Shown: positions 51,973-60,876, numbered from the stretch's first letter. The stretch is DNA of 64,000 nucleotides from an uncultured Roseburia sp. (GCA_910577925.1 CAJTOI010000002.1:1-64000), one strand, 5' to 3'. A program made the numbers and translations. The notes: generated by a model not told the origin, from the sequence alone.

Positions 51973-52341
51973 CTAGAATTCTAATCCAGCTTCTCTTGCT
52001 GCATCGGCTAATGCCTTAACTTTTCCCTGATATATGAAACCGCCTCTGTCAAAGACAACCGTCGTAATACCCTTGTCTAACGCGCGCTTTGCAATCACAG
52101 TGCCAAGCTTTGCTGCCGCATCAACGTTGTTTGTTTTCTCCAGCTCTGCCTTAAGCTCCTTGTCAAGCGTGGAAGCAGAAACAAGTGTATTGCCAACTGT
52201 ATCGTCAATAATCTGAGCGTACATATGATTATTACTTCTGAACACAGCTAAACGTGGTCTCTCTGCAGTGCCTGCAAGATGATGACGCATTCTTCTATGC
52301 TTATTTTCACGAACTGCCGTTCTTGATTTCTTACTAACCAT
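51973..52341 (-). CDS. rplR: 50S ribosomal protein L18
   Basis: 5S rRNA-binding protein of 122 residues. RPRLAVFRSNNHMYAQIIDD and the C-terminal FDRGGFIYQGKVKALADAAR are the conserved parts. 11 nt before rpsE. Confidence 0.95.
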   Translation of the reverse strand: MVSKKSRTAVRENKHRRMRHHLAGTAERPRLAVFRSNNHMYAQIIDDTVGNTLVSASTLDKELKAELEKTNNVDAAAKLGTVIAKRALDKGITTVVFDRGGFIYQGKVKALADAAREAGLEF

Positions 52342-52359
52342 TTTTCGTCACTCCTTTAA

Positions 52360-52899
52360 TTATTTCTTACCAGTCTTACCAACTTTACGTCTGATAACCT
52401 CATCAGCATACTTGATACCTTTTCCTTTGTAAGGCTCAGGTCTTCTCTTGTCTCTGATTTCAGCCGCGTACTGGCCGACTTTTTCTTTATCAATACCCGA
52501 TACGGTGATTTTGTTTCCTTCAACTTTGGATTCGATTCCTTCCGGATCCGTCATCTCAACCGGATGCGAATATCCGAGGTTTAAAGTCAGCACATTTCCT
52601 GCTTTCGAAGCTCTGTAACCGACACCGTTTACCTCAAGCTCCTTTTTATATCCGTCCGTCACACCGACTACCATGTTATTCAGCAATGTTCTTGTCAGTC
52701 CGTGCAGGGATTTCATCTTCTTCAACTCATTCGGTCTTGTAACGATAACCTCGCTGCCCTCTAACTTGATTTCCATCTCAGATGGAAGGGTTCTCTCAAG
52801 AGTTCCCTTGGGACCTTTTACAGTCACATGATTATTTTCTGCAATATCAACCGTAACGCCGGCCGGTACTGCGATTGGCATTCTTCCTATACGTGACAT
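52360..52899 (-). CDS. rplF: 50S ribosomal protein L6
   Basis: Large-subunit protein of 179 residues with the two L6 repeats. It begins MSRIGRMPIAVPAGVTVDI and has PEPYKGKGIKYADEVIRRK at the C-terminus. Between rpsH and rplR. Confidence 0.95.
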   Translation of the reverse strand: MSRIGRMPIAVPAGVTVDIAENNHVTVKGPKGTLERTLPSEMEIKLEGSEVIVTRPNELKKMKSLHGLTRTLLNNMVVGVTDGYKKELEVNGVGYRASKAGNVLTLNLGYSHPVEMTDPEGIESKVEGNKITVSGIDKEKVGQYAAEIRDKRRPEPYKGKGIKYADEVIRRKVGKTGKK

Positions 52900-52944
52900 G
52901 CCCGTACCTCCTAATTATCTATAATGATTGTTTACATTTCCAAT

Positions 52945-53346
52945 TTACCAAACGAACGCCAGTACTTCGCCGCCGACCTGAAGCTTTCTCGCCTCTTTGT
53001 CGGTAATGATTCCCTGGTTTGTGGAAAGGATTGCGATTCCCAGACCGCCAAGCACTCTCGGAAGCTCGTCTTTGCCGGCATATACGCGAAGACCCGGCTT
53101 GGAGATTCTCTTAAGGCCTGTAATGATTTTCTCGTTCTTATCTGCACCGTATTTCAATGTGATACGGATTGTCTTAAAATTGCCGTCTTCCACGATGTCG
53201 TATTTCGCAATATATCCCTCATCCACAAGAATATCTGCAATAGCGATTTTCATTTTAGATGCAGGAACATCAACTGTATCATGTTTAGCAGTGTTTGCAT
53301 TACGGATTCTTGTAAGCATATCTGCGATCGGATCACTTGTTGTCAT
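52945..53346 (-). CDS. rpsH: 30S ribosomal protein S8
   Basis: 16S rRNA-binding protein of 133 residues. PIADMLTRIRNANTAKHDTV starts the N-domain; the signature GIAILSTNQGIITDKEAR is near the C-terminus. S8 autoregulates the spc operon in E. coli; no equivalent site was identified here. Confidence 0.95.
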   Translation of the reverse strand: MTTSDPIADMLTRIRNANTAKHDTVDVPASKMKIAIADILVDEGYIAKYDIVEDGNFKTIRITLKYGADKNEKIITGLKRISKPGLRVYAGKDELPRVLGGLGIAILSTNQGIITDKEARKLQVGGEVLAFVW

Positions 53347-53391
53347 GATGTATATTTCCTCCTTAATTATTGTTATTACCGCCAGAACGGT

Positions 53392-53577
53392 TTACCAGCT
53401 TGCCTTCTTGACACCCGGTATCTGGCCTTTGTATGCCAACTCACGGAAACATACTCTGCAGATTCCGTATTTTCTTAAAACAGAATGTGGACGACCACAA
53501 ATTTTGCAACGTGTGTAAGCTCTGGTAGAGAACTTTGGTTTGCGCTGCTGTTTGATTTTCATACTTGTTTTAGCCAT
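53392..53577 (-). CDS. rpsN: 30S ribosomal protein S14, type Z
   Basis: Zinc-binding short S14 of 61 residues with C-x2-C-x12-C-x2-C ligands (CKICGRPHS, YGICRVC). This is the zinc-containing paralogue typical of Gram-positive superoperons. Between rplE and rpsH. Confidence 0.95.
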   Translation of the reverse strand: MAKTSMKIKQQRKPKFSTRAYTRCKICGRPHSVLRKYGICRVCFRELAYKGQIPGVKKASW

Positions 53578-53592
53578 TAAAATTCCCTCCTA

Positions 53593-54132
53593 TTACTTGG
53601 CGAACGGCATGTTGAATAATGTCAGCAGTTCGCGCGCCTCTTCGTCTGTTTTTGCGGTAGTAACAAAGATGATATCCATACCGCGCACTTTGTCGACCTT
53701 ATCATACTCGATTTCCGGGAAAATCAACTGCTCTTTGATACCAAGCGCATAGTTTCCGCGGCCGTCAAATGCGTTCGGATTCACCCCTCTGAAGTCACGC
53801 ACGCGAGGCAGTGCAAGGTTTACCAAACGATCCATAAACTCATACATTTTCTCGCCGCGCAGTGTTGTCTTACATCCGATTGCCATACCCTCACGAATCT
53901 TGAAGTTCGCAACGGAATTCTTTGCCTTGGTCGAAACGGCCTTCTGGCCGGTGATTGTCTCCATATCTTTCATGGCAGCCTCTAATAATTTTGCATTCTC
54001 TTTGGCTTCACCGACGCCCATGTTTACGACAATCTTTTCGAGCTTCGGCACTTCCATGACGTTTTTATATTCGAACTTTTTCATCATCGCATCTACGATT
54101 TCATTCTTATACTGTTCTCTCAGTCTGCTCAA
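53593..54132 (-). CDS. rplE: 50S ribosomal protein L5
   Basis: 5S rRNA-binding protein of 179 residues. VMEVPKLEKIVVNMGVGEAK and RDFRGVNPNAFDGRGNYALG are conserved L5 segments. Between rplX and rpsN. Confidence 0.95.
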   Translation of the reverse strand: MSRLREQYKNEIVDAMMKKFEYKNVMEVPKLEKIVVNMGVGEAKENAKLLEAAMKDMETITGQKAVSTKAKNSVANFKIREGMAIGCKTTLRGEKMYEFMDRLVNLALPRVRDFRGVNPNAFDGRGNYALGIKEQLIFPEIEYDKVDKVRGMDIIFVTTAKTDEEARELLTLFNMPFAK

Positions 54133-54155
54133 CTTACTGGCCTCCTCTCTCTAAA

Positions 54156-54467
54156 TTAGTCAATCACTTCACCGGTGGATTTTGCAAAACGAACCTTCTT
54201 GTCTCCGTCCATCTTAAAGCCGACGCGGGTCGCTTTTCCCTTGTGAAGATACATTACGTTTGAAATATCTACCGGCCCCTCCTGATGGATGATGCCGCCC
54301 TGCTGATTTGCCATGCTGGGCTTTGCATGCTTCGTCACCATGTTGATGCCTTCCACAAGAACAGTGCCTGCCTTTTTATTCACGGCAATAACCTTGCCTT
54401 CTTTATCTTTGTCTTTTCCGGCGATCACTTTTACCATATCGCCTTTTTTGATTTTCATGGTTGCCAT
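54156..54467 (-). CDS. rplX: 50S ribosomal protein L24
   Basis: Assembly-initiating protein of 103 residues. The KOW motif GDMVKVIAGKDKDKEGKVIA is at the N-terminus; GGIIHQEGPVDISNVMY follows. 13 nt after rplN. Confidence 0.95.
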   Translation of the reverse strand: MATMKIKKGDMVKVIAGKDKDKEGKVIAVNKKAGTVLVEGINMVTKHAKPSMANQQGGIIHQEGPVDISNVMYLHKGKATRVGFKMDGDKKVRFAKSTGEVID

Positions 54468-54480
54468 ATTCTTCGCCCTC

Positions 54481-54849
54481 CTACAACACTTCTGGAGCTA
54501 AGGAAACGATTTTCATAAACTGTTTCTCACGAAGCTCTCTAGCCACTGGTCCAAAAATACGGGTTCCTCTCGGAGTCTTGTCATCTTTTATAATAACAGC
54601 CGCATTCTCGTCGAACTTGATATAAGAACCGTCTTTACGACGCGCGCCCTTTACGGAACGTACAACAACAGCTTTTACGACATCACCTTTTTTAACAACA
54701 CCGCCTGGTGTTGCATCTTTGACCGTAGCAACAATAATATCACCAATATTCGCATATCTTCTGGTAGATCCGCCCATAACACGGATAACGAGCAGCTCTT
54801 TTGCTCCTGTGTTATCGGCTACCCTAAGTCTACTTTCCTGCTGTACCAT
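54481..54849 (-). CDS. rplN: 50S ribosomal protein L14
   Basis: Protein of 122 residues beginning MVQQESRLRVADNTGAKELL, with the central DENAAVIIKDDKTPRGTRIF. Standard position after rpsQ. Confidence 0.95.
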   Translation of the reverse strand: MVQQESRLRVADNTGAKELLVIRVMGGSTRRYANIGDIIVATVKDATPGGVVKKGDVVKAVVVRSVKGARRKDGSYIKFDENAAVIIKDDKTPRGTRIFGPVARELREKQFMKIVSLAPEVL

Positions 54850-54867
54850 GCTTGTAGCCTCCTTTCA

Positions 54868-55131
54868 CTATTTCGCTCTCTCCATGATTTCTACAAGTCT
54901 CCATCTCTTGTCCTTAGATAAAGGTCTTGTTTCCATTACTTTGACTTTATCGCCCATCCTGCACTCGTTCTTCTCGTCATGAGCTTTTAATTTATATGTC
55001 TTTTTCACGATTTTGTTGTAGAGCGGATGTCTTACGTTATCCTGGATAGCCACAACAATTGTCTTATCCATCTTGTCGCTTACAACAATACCAACACGTG
55101 TTTTTCTAAGATTTCTTTCTTCCACGACCAA
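54868..55131 (-). CDS. rpsQ: 30S ribosomal protein S17
   Basis: 16S rRNA-binding OB-fold protein of about 87 residues (RKTRVGIVVSDKMDKTIVVA). The start is ambiguous. TTG 55131 lies 5 nt after AGGAG; GTG 55125 lies 11 nt after it and would give an 85-residue protein. Between rpmC and rplN. Confidence 0.93.
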   Translation of the reverse strand: MVVEERNLRKTRVGIVVSDKMDKTIVVAIQDNVRHPLYNKIVKKTYKLKAHDEKNECRMGDKVKVMETRPLSKDKRWRLVEIMERAK

Positions 55132-55152
55132 TTATTCTCCTTTCTGGAATTC

Positions 55153-55362
55153 CTACTGCGCAACTTTCTCTTTCTCTGTGATGACCGTCTGGATTCTGGC
55201 AATATTCTTGCGAACCTCTTTGATTCTGCTCGTATTATCCAGCTGATTGGTTGCGTTCTGAAATCTCAAATTGAAAAGTTCTTTTTTCGCTTCCACTAAC
55301 TGCGCATTCAAATCTGCAACAGACTTCCCTTTTAATTCTTCTAAATATCTACTAGTTTTCAT
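55153..55362 (-). CDS. rpmC: 50S ribosomal protein L29
   Basis: Two-helix protein of 69 residues beginning MKTSRYLEELKGKSVADLN. ATG 55362 overlaps the rplP stop by 11 bp. ELFNLRFQNATNQLDNTSRI is the family core. Confidence 0.94.
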   Translation of the reverse strand: MKTSRYLEELKGKSVADLNAQLVEAKKELFNLRFQNATNQLDNTSRIKEVRKNIARIQTVITEKEKVAQ

Positions 55363-55789
55363 TCGATACACCGCCTTCTAAATCTGCACGTGAAACTACT
55401 TTACATTTACAAGGTAATTTATGTGTAGCAAGACGCAACGCTTCTCTCGCAACGTCTTCCGGTACTCCGGAGATTTCAAATAATACACGACCCGGCTTTA
55501 CAACTGCCACCCAGTACTCCAGGGAACCTTTTCCGGAACCCATACGTGTCTCTGCCGGTTTTGCCGTCACAGGCTTATCCGGGAAAATTTTAATCCAAAT
55601 CTTACCGCCGCGCTTAACATAACGGGTCATAGCGATACGGGCTGCCTCAATCTGATTGGAACGAATCCAGCACGGTTCTGTCGCAACGATACCGTATTCA
55701 CCGTTGACGATCATATTGCCTCTTGTTGCCTTTCCGGCCATGGAACCGCGGAACTGTTTACGATGTTTTACTCTTTTTGGCATTAACAT
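55352..55789 (-). CDS. rplP: 50S ribosomal protein L16
   Basis: Protein of 145 residues contacting tRNA near the peptidyl-transferase centre. PKRVKHRKQFRGSMAGKATR and FPDKPVTAKPAETRMGSGKG are diagnostic. ATG 55789 is 10 nt after GGAGGGG and is preferred over ATG 55783. 2 nt after rpsC. Confidence 0.95.
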   Translation of the reverse strand: MLMPKRVKHRKQFRGSMAGKATRGNMIVNGEYGIVATEPCWIRSNQIEAARIAMTRYVKRGGKIWIKIFPDKPVTAKPAETRMGSGKGSLEYWVAVVKPGRVLFEISGVPEDVAREALRLATHKLPCKCKVVSRADLEGGVSNEN

Positions 55790-55791
55790 AA

Positions 55792-56466
55792 TTACTGAGC
55801 CCCTCCTTCCCGGGAAACCCTATCTCCCGCATTGCTCTTTGTAGGAAGCACCTCTCCTTTATAAATCCAGACTTTAACGCCGACTTTACCGTATGTGGTA
55901 TCTGCCTCTGCAAATCCGTAATCGATGTCTGCTCTTAAGGTCTGCAGCGGAATCGTACCCTCGCTGTAAAACTCGGTACGCGCCATATCAGCGCCGCCAA
56001 GACGTCCGGAACAGGATGTCTTAATTCCCTTTGCCCCTGCTTTCATGGTTCTGCCCATGCAGGATTTCATTGCTCTACGGAAAGAAACACGGTTCTCCAA
56101 CTGCAGCGCAATATTCTCTGCTACCAGCTGCGCATCGCGATCCGGTCTCTTCACCTCTTTGATATCGACGATCAGCTTCTTGTCCGTAAACTTCTGAACT
56201 TCGCCCTTAATTTTCTCAATTTCAGCGCCGCCTTTGCCGATTACTACGCCCGGCTTTGCCGTGTAGATAATCACTTTCACGCGGTCGGATGCTCTCTCGA
56301 TCTCGATCTTGGAAACGCCTGCTGCATATAATTTCTTCTTAAGGTATGTTCTGATATTGTAATCTTCTACCAGGAAATCTGCAAAATCTGCTTCCGCATA
56401 CCACTTAGAGTCCCAGTCTTTGATAATACCGACTCTTAAGCCATGTGGATTAACTTTCTGTCCCAT
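55792..56466 (-). CDS. rpsC: 30S ribosomal protein S3
   Basis: Head protein of 224 residues. It has an N-terminal KH domain (GVVIGKGGAEIEKIKGEVQK near residue 75) and a C-terminal S3 domain with TEFYSEGTIPLQTLRADIDY. Between rplV and rplP. Confidence 0.95.
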   Translation of the reverse strand: MGQKVNPHGLRVGIIKDWDSKWYAEADFADFLVEDYNIRTYLKKKLYAAGVSKIEIERASDRVKVIIYTAKPGVVIGKGGAEIEKIKGEVQKFTDKKLIVDIKEVKRPDRDAQLVAENIALQLENRVSFRRAMKSCMGRTMKAGAKGIKTSCSGRLGGADMARTEFYSEGTIPLQTLRADIDYGFAEADTTYGKVGVKVWIYKGEVLPTKSNAGDRVSREGGAQ

Positions 56467-56536
56467 ATATACTCCTTTCTCAAAGCGGGGAATTGTCTCG
56501 CAACTCCCGCGGCACGCCGCCTTTCGCGAGACGTCT

Positions 56537-56923
56537 CTATCTCTCGTCCAGCACGATTGTGATGTGACTCATTCTCTTCTCGATTCTGTAAGCTCTGCCC
56601 TGTGCTCTCGGTCTGATTCTCTTCATTGTCGGTCCTTTGTTTGCGTAGCACTCTGCAACGTAAAGGTTCTCTTTCTTCATGCCGTTGTTGTTCTCTGCAT
56701 TTGCGATTGCCGACTCCAACAATTTCTTAACTAAACTCGAAGCGTAGCGCGGATTGTATGTCACGATGGCAAGCGCCGTCTCAACATCCTTTCCACGGAT
56801 TGCGTCTAATACGAAGCAAGCTTTCTGAACAGACACTCTAGCGTAAGACAGCTTAGCGGAAGGTCTGGTATCTTTTACTTCATTTCTTTCTCTTTTAATC
56901 TGACTTCTATGTCCCTTAGCCAT
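56537..56923 (-). CDS. rplV: 50S ribosomal protein L22
   Basis: Exit-tunnel protein of 128 residues. SYARVSVQKACFVLDAIRGK and the C-terminal PRAQGRAYRIEKRMSHITIV hairpin are present. Between rpsS and rpsC. Confidence 0.95.
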   Translation of the reverse strand: MAKGHRSQIKRERNEVKDTRPSAKLSYARVSVQKACFVLDAIRGKDVETALAIVTYNPRYASSLVKKLLESAIANAENNNGMKKENLYVAECYANKGPTMKRIRPRAQGRAYRIEKRMSHITIVLDER

Positions 56924-56952
56924 GGATGAAACCTCCTTTCAACAAATGTTTC

Positions 56953-57234
56953 TTATCTAACGCCTGATTTCTTTTCGTCTTTTCCATGTCCTCTGTAAGT
57001 TCTTGTCGCAACGAACTCACCGAGCTTGTGTCCAACCATATCCTCTGTCACATATACCGGCACGTGCTTTCTTCCGTCATGCACCGCGATGGTGTGACCA
57101 ACGAACTGCGGGAAGATTGTGGAACGACGTGACCATGTCTTAATAACACTCTTATCACCAGATGCGTTCATAGCGTCGATTTTCTTCAACAGGCTGGCAT
57201 CTGCAAATGGTCCTTTTTTTAATGAACGAGCCAT
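56953..57234 (-). CDS. rpsS: 30S ribosomal protein S19
   Basis: Head protein of 93 residues: MARSLKKGPFADASLLKKID, then GRKHVPVYVTEDMVGHKLGE. First gene after the 260-nt regulatory gap and probably transcribed also from the promoter at 57311-57339. Confidence 0.95.
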   Translation of the reverse strand: MARSLKKGPFADASLLKKIDAMNASGDKSVIKTWSRRSTIFPQFVGHTIAVHDGRKHVPVYVTEDMVGHKLGEFVATRTYRGHGKDEKKSGVR

Positions 57235-57310
57235 AATTTACCTCCTAAATAGTGTCTGCTTTCTCTTCACACGCACCCGCGTGTTTCGTAAAAGCTCAAA
57301 CATCTTTACA

Positions 57311-57339
57311 ATTATAACAGAATTATCAGGGAGAAGCAA
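57311..57339 (-). promoter_or_regulatory. internal promoter within the S10 operon
   Basis: On the minus strand TTGCTT (57334-57339) and TATAAT (57311-57316) are 17 nt apart, about 75 nt before rpsS. The -35 overlaps a GGGAGAA-N11-TTCTCCC hairpin (57329-57353), which could itself terminate or attenuate transcripts arriving from rplB. Confidence 0.6.
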
Positions 57340-57370
57340 GTACTGTTTCTCCCTTTTTGATAACAGAACA

Positions 57371-57505
57371 CGGGATATGGCGAATTGCTGTAAACAATTC
57401 TCTATATCCCGGAGAGAATCGCTTGCAGCGTCCTCCATATCGCGGGAAGAAAAGCGGTAAACCGCTTTTCTTCGGCGCATTAAAATAAGCTTGCTTATTT
57501 TAATG
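57371..57505 (-). other. hairpin cluster between rplB and rpsS
   Basis: Three further stems lie in tandem: CGGGATAT...ATATCCCG (57371-57411, extended by GAATTG/CAATTC around an internal loop), a 13-bp perfect stem with a 2-nt loop (57446-57473), and a 13-bp perfect stem over the rplB stop codon (57478-57505). They fill the longest gap inside the otherwise compact S10 operon. Confidence 0.6.
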
Positions 57506-58340
57506 CTCTGCCGTCCCGTCTTCTCACGATAAGCTTGTTGGAAGCTTTGTGTTTCTTTCTGGTCTTCAAGCCAAGCGCAGGCTTGCCCCACGGTGTGCAG
57601 GGGCCCGGACGTCCGATCGGAGCGCGGCCCTCACCGCCGCCGTGCGGATGGTCATTCGGGTTCATAACAGAACCGCGTACGGTCGGGCGGATACCCATAT
57701 GGCGTTTCCGTCCCGCTTTACCGATATTTACAAGGTTGTGGTCACCGTTTCCGATTACCCCGATGGTCGCGCGGCAGTTGAGCGGAACCATACGCATCTC
57801 GCCGGACGGAAGTCTCAACGTCGCATATTTTCCCTCTTTTGCCATCAGCTGTGCGCTCATTCCCGCGGAACGAACCAGCTGTCCGCCCTTGCCCGGGTAC
57901 AGCTCAATGTTGTGTACCTGTGTACCGACCGGCACATTCTCAAGCGGCAGGCAGTTTCCAACACGAACCTCTGCCTGGGCGCCGCTCATAACGGTCATAC
58001 CGTCCGTCAAGCCCTGCGGAGCAAGGATATAAGCCTTCTCGCCGTCCACATAGCAGATCAGCGCGATGTTTGCCGTTCTGTTCGGATCGTACTCGATGCC
58101 GATTACCGTTGCAGGAATCCCGTCTTTGCTGTTTCTCTTGAAATCGATGATTCTGTATTTTCTTCTGTTGCCGCCGCCGTGATGACGAACGGTGATCTTT
58201 CCCTGATTGTTGCGGCCGGCGTTCTTCTTTAAAGAAGTCGTAAGAGATTTTTCCGGAGTTGTCTTGGTAATCTCGGAGAAATCGGAGCCAGTCATATTTC
58301 TTCTGGAAGGTGTATATGGGTTGTATGTCTTAATTCCCAT
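57495..58340 (-). CDS. rplB: 50S ribosomal protein L2
   Basis: Peptidyl-transferase-centre protein of 281 residues. GRNNQGKITVRHHGGGNRRK and HPHGGGEGRAPIGRPGP (with the functionally important His) are present. The stop codon lies inside a perfect hairpin. Confidence 0.96.
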   Translation of the reverse strand: MGIKTYNPYTPSRRNMTGSDFSEITKTTPEKSLTTSLKKNAGRNNQGKITVRHHGGGNRRKYRIIDFKRNSKDGIPATVIGIEYDPNRTANIALICYVDGEKAYILAPQGLTDGMTVMSGAQAEVRVGNCLPLENVPVGTQVHNIELYPGKGGQLVRSAGMSAQLMAKEGKYATLRLPSGEMRMVPLNCRATIGVIGNGDHNLVNIGKAGRKRHMGIRPTVRGSVMNPNDHPHGGGEGRAPIGRPGPCTPWGKPALGLKTRKKHKASNKLIVRRRDGRALK

Positions 58341-58427
58341 TGTAGTTCTCCTTTCGTTGCTTTATTATCGCGCTTTGCTGCGCCTAATCTGCTTCGTTAC
58401 CCGCAGTCAAAACCGTCCGGTTTCGAT

Positions 58428-58727
58428 TTAAAGTCCAGTAAAGATCTCGATATCTTTGCTGTCAGCTGTCAGCTGAACGATCGCTTTCTTTGTCTTGGCA
58501 GTCTTTCCTGTCACCATACCGCGTCTTTTGTTCTTTCCGTCCATATTCATGGTGTTGACGCTGGAAACCTTTGTTCCCTCGAACATTTTCTCCACTGCCT
58601 CTTTGATCATGGTCTTGTTTGCTTCCGGATGAACCAGAAATGTGTATTTCTTTTCCGCCATCGCAGCCATGCTCTTTTCTGTCACTACCGGTTTGAGGAT
58701 CACATCATAATATTGTACGTTTGCCAT
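58428..58727 (-). CDS. rplW: 50S ribosomal protein L23
   Basis: Exit-site protein of 99 residues that docks SRP and trigger factor. DVILKPVVTEKSMAAMAEKK and VNTMNMDGKNKRRGM are conserved. ATG overlaps the rplD stop by 1 bp. Confidence 0.95.
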   Translation of the reverse strand: MANVQYYDVILKPVVTEKSMAAMAEKKYTFLVHPEANKTMIKEAVEKMFEGTKVSSVNTMNMDGKNKRRGMVTGKTAKTKKAIVQLTADSKDIEIFTGL

Positions 58728-59347
58728 TATGCATACACCTCCTCGATTGTCTTCACGGCGTCTTTTGTCACAACGACCGTGTCATACTTCAATACATCAA
58801 ATACGTTGAGCTCGTTTGTCTGAGCCGTCTTAACGGTCGGGATATTGCCTGCGGACCGGATCACATTCTCATCCATGTCATTCAATACAACAAGCGCCTT
58901 CTCAACCTTTAAGCTGTTGAGCACCTCAACAAACTTCTTTGTCTTAATCTCGTCAAGCTTAAGCTCGTCAAGAACGATAAACTTGTTCTCGTTTACTCTC
59001 GATGTCAGCGCGGACTTTAACGCCGCTCTCTTCTCTTTCTTATTCAGCTTGAAAGAGTAATCTCTCGGAACCGGAGCGAATACGACGCCGCCGTGTGTCC
59101 ACTGCGGAGCTCTTGTCGAACCCTGTCTTGCATGACCGGTTCCTTTCTGTCTCCACGGTTTTCTTCCGCCGCCGCGCACTTCGGAACGCGTTTTTGCCTT
59201 CTGTGTTCCCTGACGGTTGTTTGCCAGCTGCTGAAGCACTGCCATATGCACTAAATGCTCGTTTACTTCCACACCGAAGATCGCGTCATTCAAGTCCATC
59301 TTGCCGACTTCCTGGCCTTTCATATCATAAACAGCTACATTAGCCAT
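58727..59347 (-). CDS. rplD: 50S ribosomal protein L4
   Basis: Protein of 206 residues with an internal loop in the exit tunnel (RGGGRKPWRQKGTGHARQGS). L4 represses the S10 operon in some bacteria by binding the leader; the structured leader at 60547-60818 would be the place to look. Confidence 0.95.
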   Translation of the reverse strand: MANVAVYDMKGQEVGKMDLNDAIFGVEVNEHLVHMAVLQQLANNRQGTQKAKTRSEVRGGGRKPWRQKGTGHARQGSTRAPQWTHGGVVFAPVPRDYSFKLNKKEKRAALKSALTSRVNENKFIVLDELKLDEIKTKKFVEVLNSLKVEKALVVLNDMDENVIRSAGNIPTVKTAQTNELNVFDVLKYDTVVVTKDAVKTIEEVYA

Positions 59348-59377
59348 TGTTAAGTTCCTCCTTTCCTGTTCTAAGCA

Positions 59378-60061
59378 CTACTTACCGGCTTTTACGGTCT
59401 CTTTGATTGTCACTAAGCACTTTTTCGCGCCCGGTACGGCACCTTTTACCAAAAGCAGGTTGTTGTCTGCGTCAACTCTTACAATCTCAAGGTTCTGAGT
59501 TGTAACTTTTACGCTTCCCATATGTCCCGGCATTCCTTTTCCCTTGAATACACGGCTCGGCGAGGAGCACGCACCGTTGGAACCCTGGTGACGATGGAAT
59601 TTAGAACCGTGAGCCATCGGACCTCTGTGCTGTCCGAGTCTCTTAATAGCGCCCTGGAAACCTTTTCCTTTTGAGATTGCAGTCGCGTCAATCTTGTCGC
59701 CCTCTGCAAAGATGTCAGCCTTAATCACATCCCCGAGCTTGTACTCGTCCGCATTCTCAAACTTGAACTCTTTTACGAATCTCTTACCGGAAACACCGGC
59801 CTTTGCAAAATGCCCCATCTCGGCTTTGTTCACGCCATGTCTGTGCGCAACTTCTTTTTTGCCGTTCGCATCTTTGTTCACAATCTTTTCTTTCTTGTCG
59901 GCAAATGCCACCTGCACTGCGCTGTATCCGTCATTCTCCACAGTCTTGATCTGTGTCACGGAGCAGGGACCTGCCTCTAATACAGTAACCGGCACTAACA
60001 CGCCGTCTGCGTTGAAGATTTGAGTCATTCCGACTTTTGTTGCTAAAATAGCTTTCTTCAT
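59378..60061 (-). CDS. rplC: 50S ribosomal protein L3
   Basis: Assembly-initiator protein of 227 residues: KAILATKVGMTQIFNADGVL, then KGKGFQGAIKRLGQHRGPM and the HRHQGSNGACSSPSRVFKGK loop. A 167-nt gap separates it from rpsJ, in which I see no gene. Confidence 0.95.
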   Translation of the reverse strand: MKKAILATKVGMTQIFNADGVLVPVTVLEAGPCSVTQIKTVENDGYSAVQVAFADKKEKIVNKDANGKKEVAHRHGVNKAEMGHFAKAGVSGKRFVKEFKFENADEYKLGDVIKADIFAEGDKIDATAISKGKGFQGAIKRLGQHRGPMAHGSKFHRHQGSNGACSSPSRVFKGKGMPGHMGSVKVTTQNLEIVRVDADNNLLLVKGAVPGAKKCLVTIKETVKAGK

Positions 60062-60228
60062 ACTTTACCTCCTGTTTACTCTACAGCGGAACGCTTCATA
60101 CCCAAAACATTGGGGCAGCGGAACCGTTCATCCTAGAAAGTCCATATAAGTGGAATGCGGAGTTTTTCACATTACTTCTATATTAAACCCTTCAGGATAT
60201 TAACAAATTTGTTGTGACGAAATGAAAA

Positions 60229-60546
60229 CTATTTTGTTTTCATTTTGATATCAATATAAACACCTGCCGGCATCTCTAAACGAGACAACGCGTCAACCGT
60301 CTTCTGGGTCGGTGTTACGATATCGATCAGTCTCTTATGAGTTCTCTGCTCGAACTGTTCGCGGGAATCTTTGTACTTGTGAGTCGCTCTCAGTATCGTA
60401 ACAACTTCCTTCTTGGTCGGAAGAGGTACCGGTCCGCTCACCTGTGATCCGTTCTTCTTAACAGTTTCGATGATTTTCTGCGCCGATGAATCAACCAGTT
60501 TGTGATCATAAGCTTTCAGAGTGATTCTCATTACTTGACTTGCCAT
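60229..60546 (-). CDS. rpsJ: 30S ribosomal protein S10
   Basis: First gene of the superoperon; 105 residues, also the NusE transcription antitermination factor. RITLKAYDHKLVDSSAQKII and the C-terminal RLIDIVTPTQKTVDALSRLE are diagnostic. GGAGGCGG precedes the ATG. Confidence 0.95.
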   Translation of the reverse strand: MASQVMRITLKAYDHKLVDSSAQKIIETVKKNGSQVSGPVPLPTKKEVVTILRATHKYKDSREQFEQRTHKRLIDIVTPTQKTVDALSRLEMPAGVYIDIKMKTK

Positions 60547-60818
60547 AAAAAAAGCCGCCTCCTTTTCGCACTTAATAATTCAGTACGACAAGTGGTGACT
60601 GCACACATCCCCGTGCGTGTCGCATATGTACTTCCAAAAGTACCCGCGATGTGACTCCGTTTCCGGTGCGCCGCACGGTTGTTTCTACTTACTGTAGACG
60701 TTATTCGTGATACAGTGACTTGTCGCCAGTTTCCTAACTTGACATTCGCTCCACGGAAAACCTGCAGTTCTCTGCAGCAACCTCACGCTTCTACGCTATC
60801 AATGTCACAGCAATGTTT
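60547..60818 (-). promoter_or_regulatory. structured leader of the S10 operon
   Basis: About 270 nt of untranslated leader. A 9-bp long-range stem (60585-60593 with 60718-60726, one G-U pair) would enclose local hairpins such as GTACTT-N4-AAGTAC (near 60636-60651). A CTGCAG-AGAA-CTGCAG hairpin lies upstream at about 60764-60779. The fold ends just before the rpsJ ribosome site. Candidate autoregulatory RNA; which r-protein would bind is not known. Confidence 0.45.
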
Positions 60819-60847
60819 AGTATAGCGGATGTCCGCGGGAATTGCAA
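60819..60847 (-). promoter_or_regulatory. main S10-operon promoter
   Basis: On the minus strand TTGCAA (60842-60847) and TATACT (60819-60824) are 17 nt apart, about 270 nt upstream of rpsJ. Confidence 0.7.
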
Positions 60848-60876
60848 GTGTTTTTTTACTTTTTTGCATAAAACAA

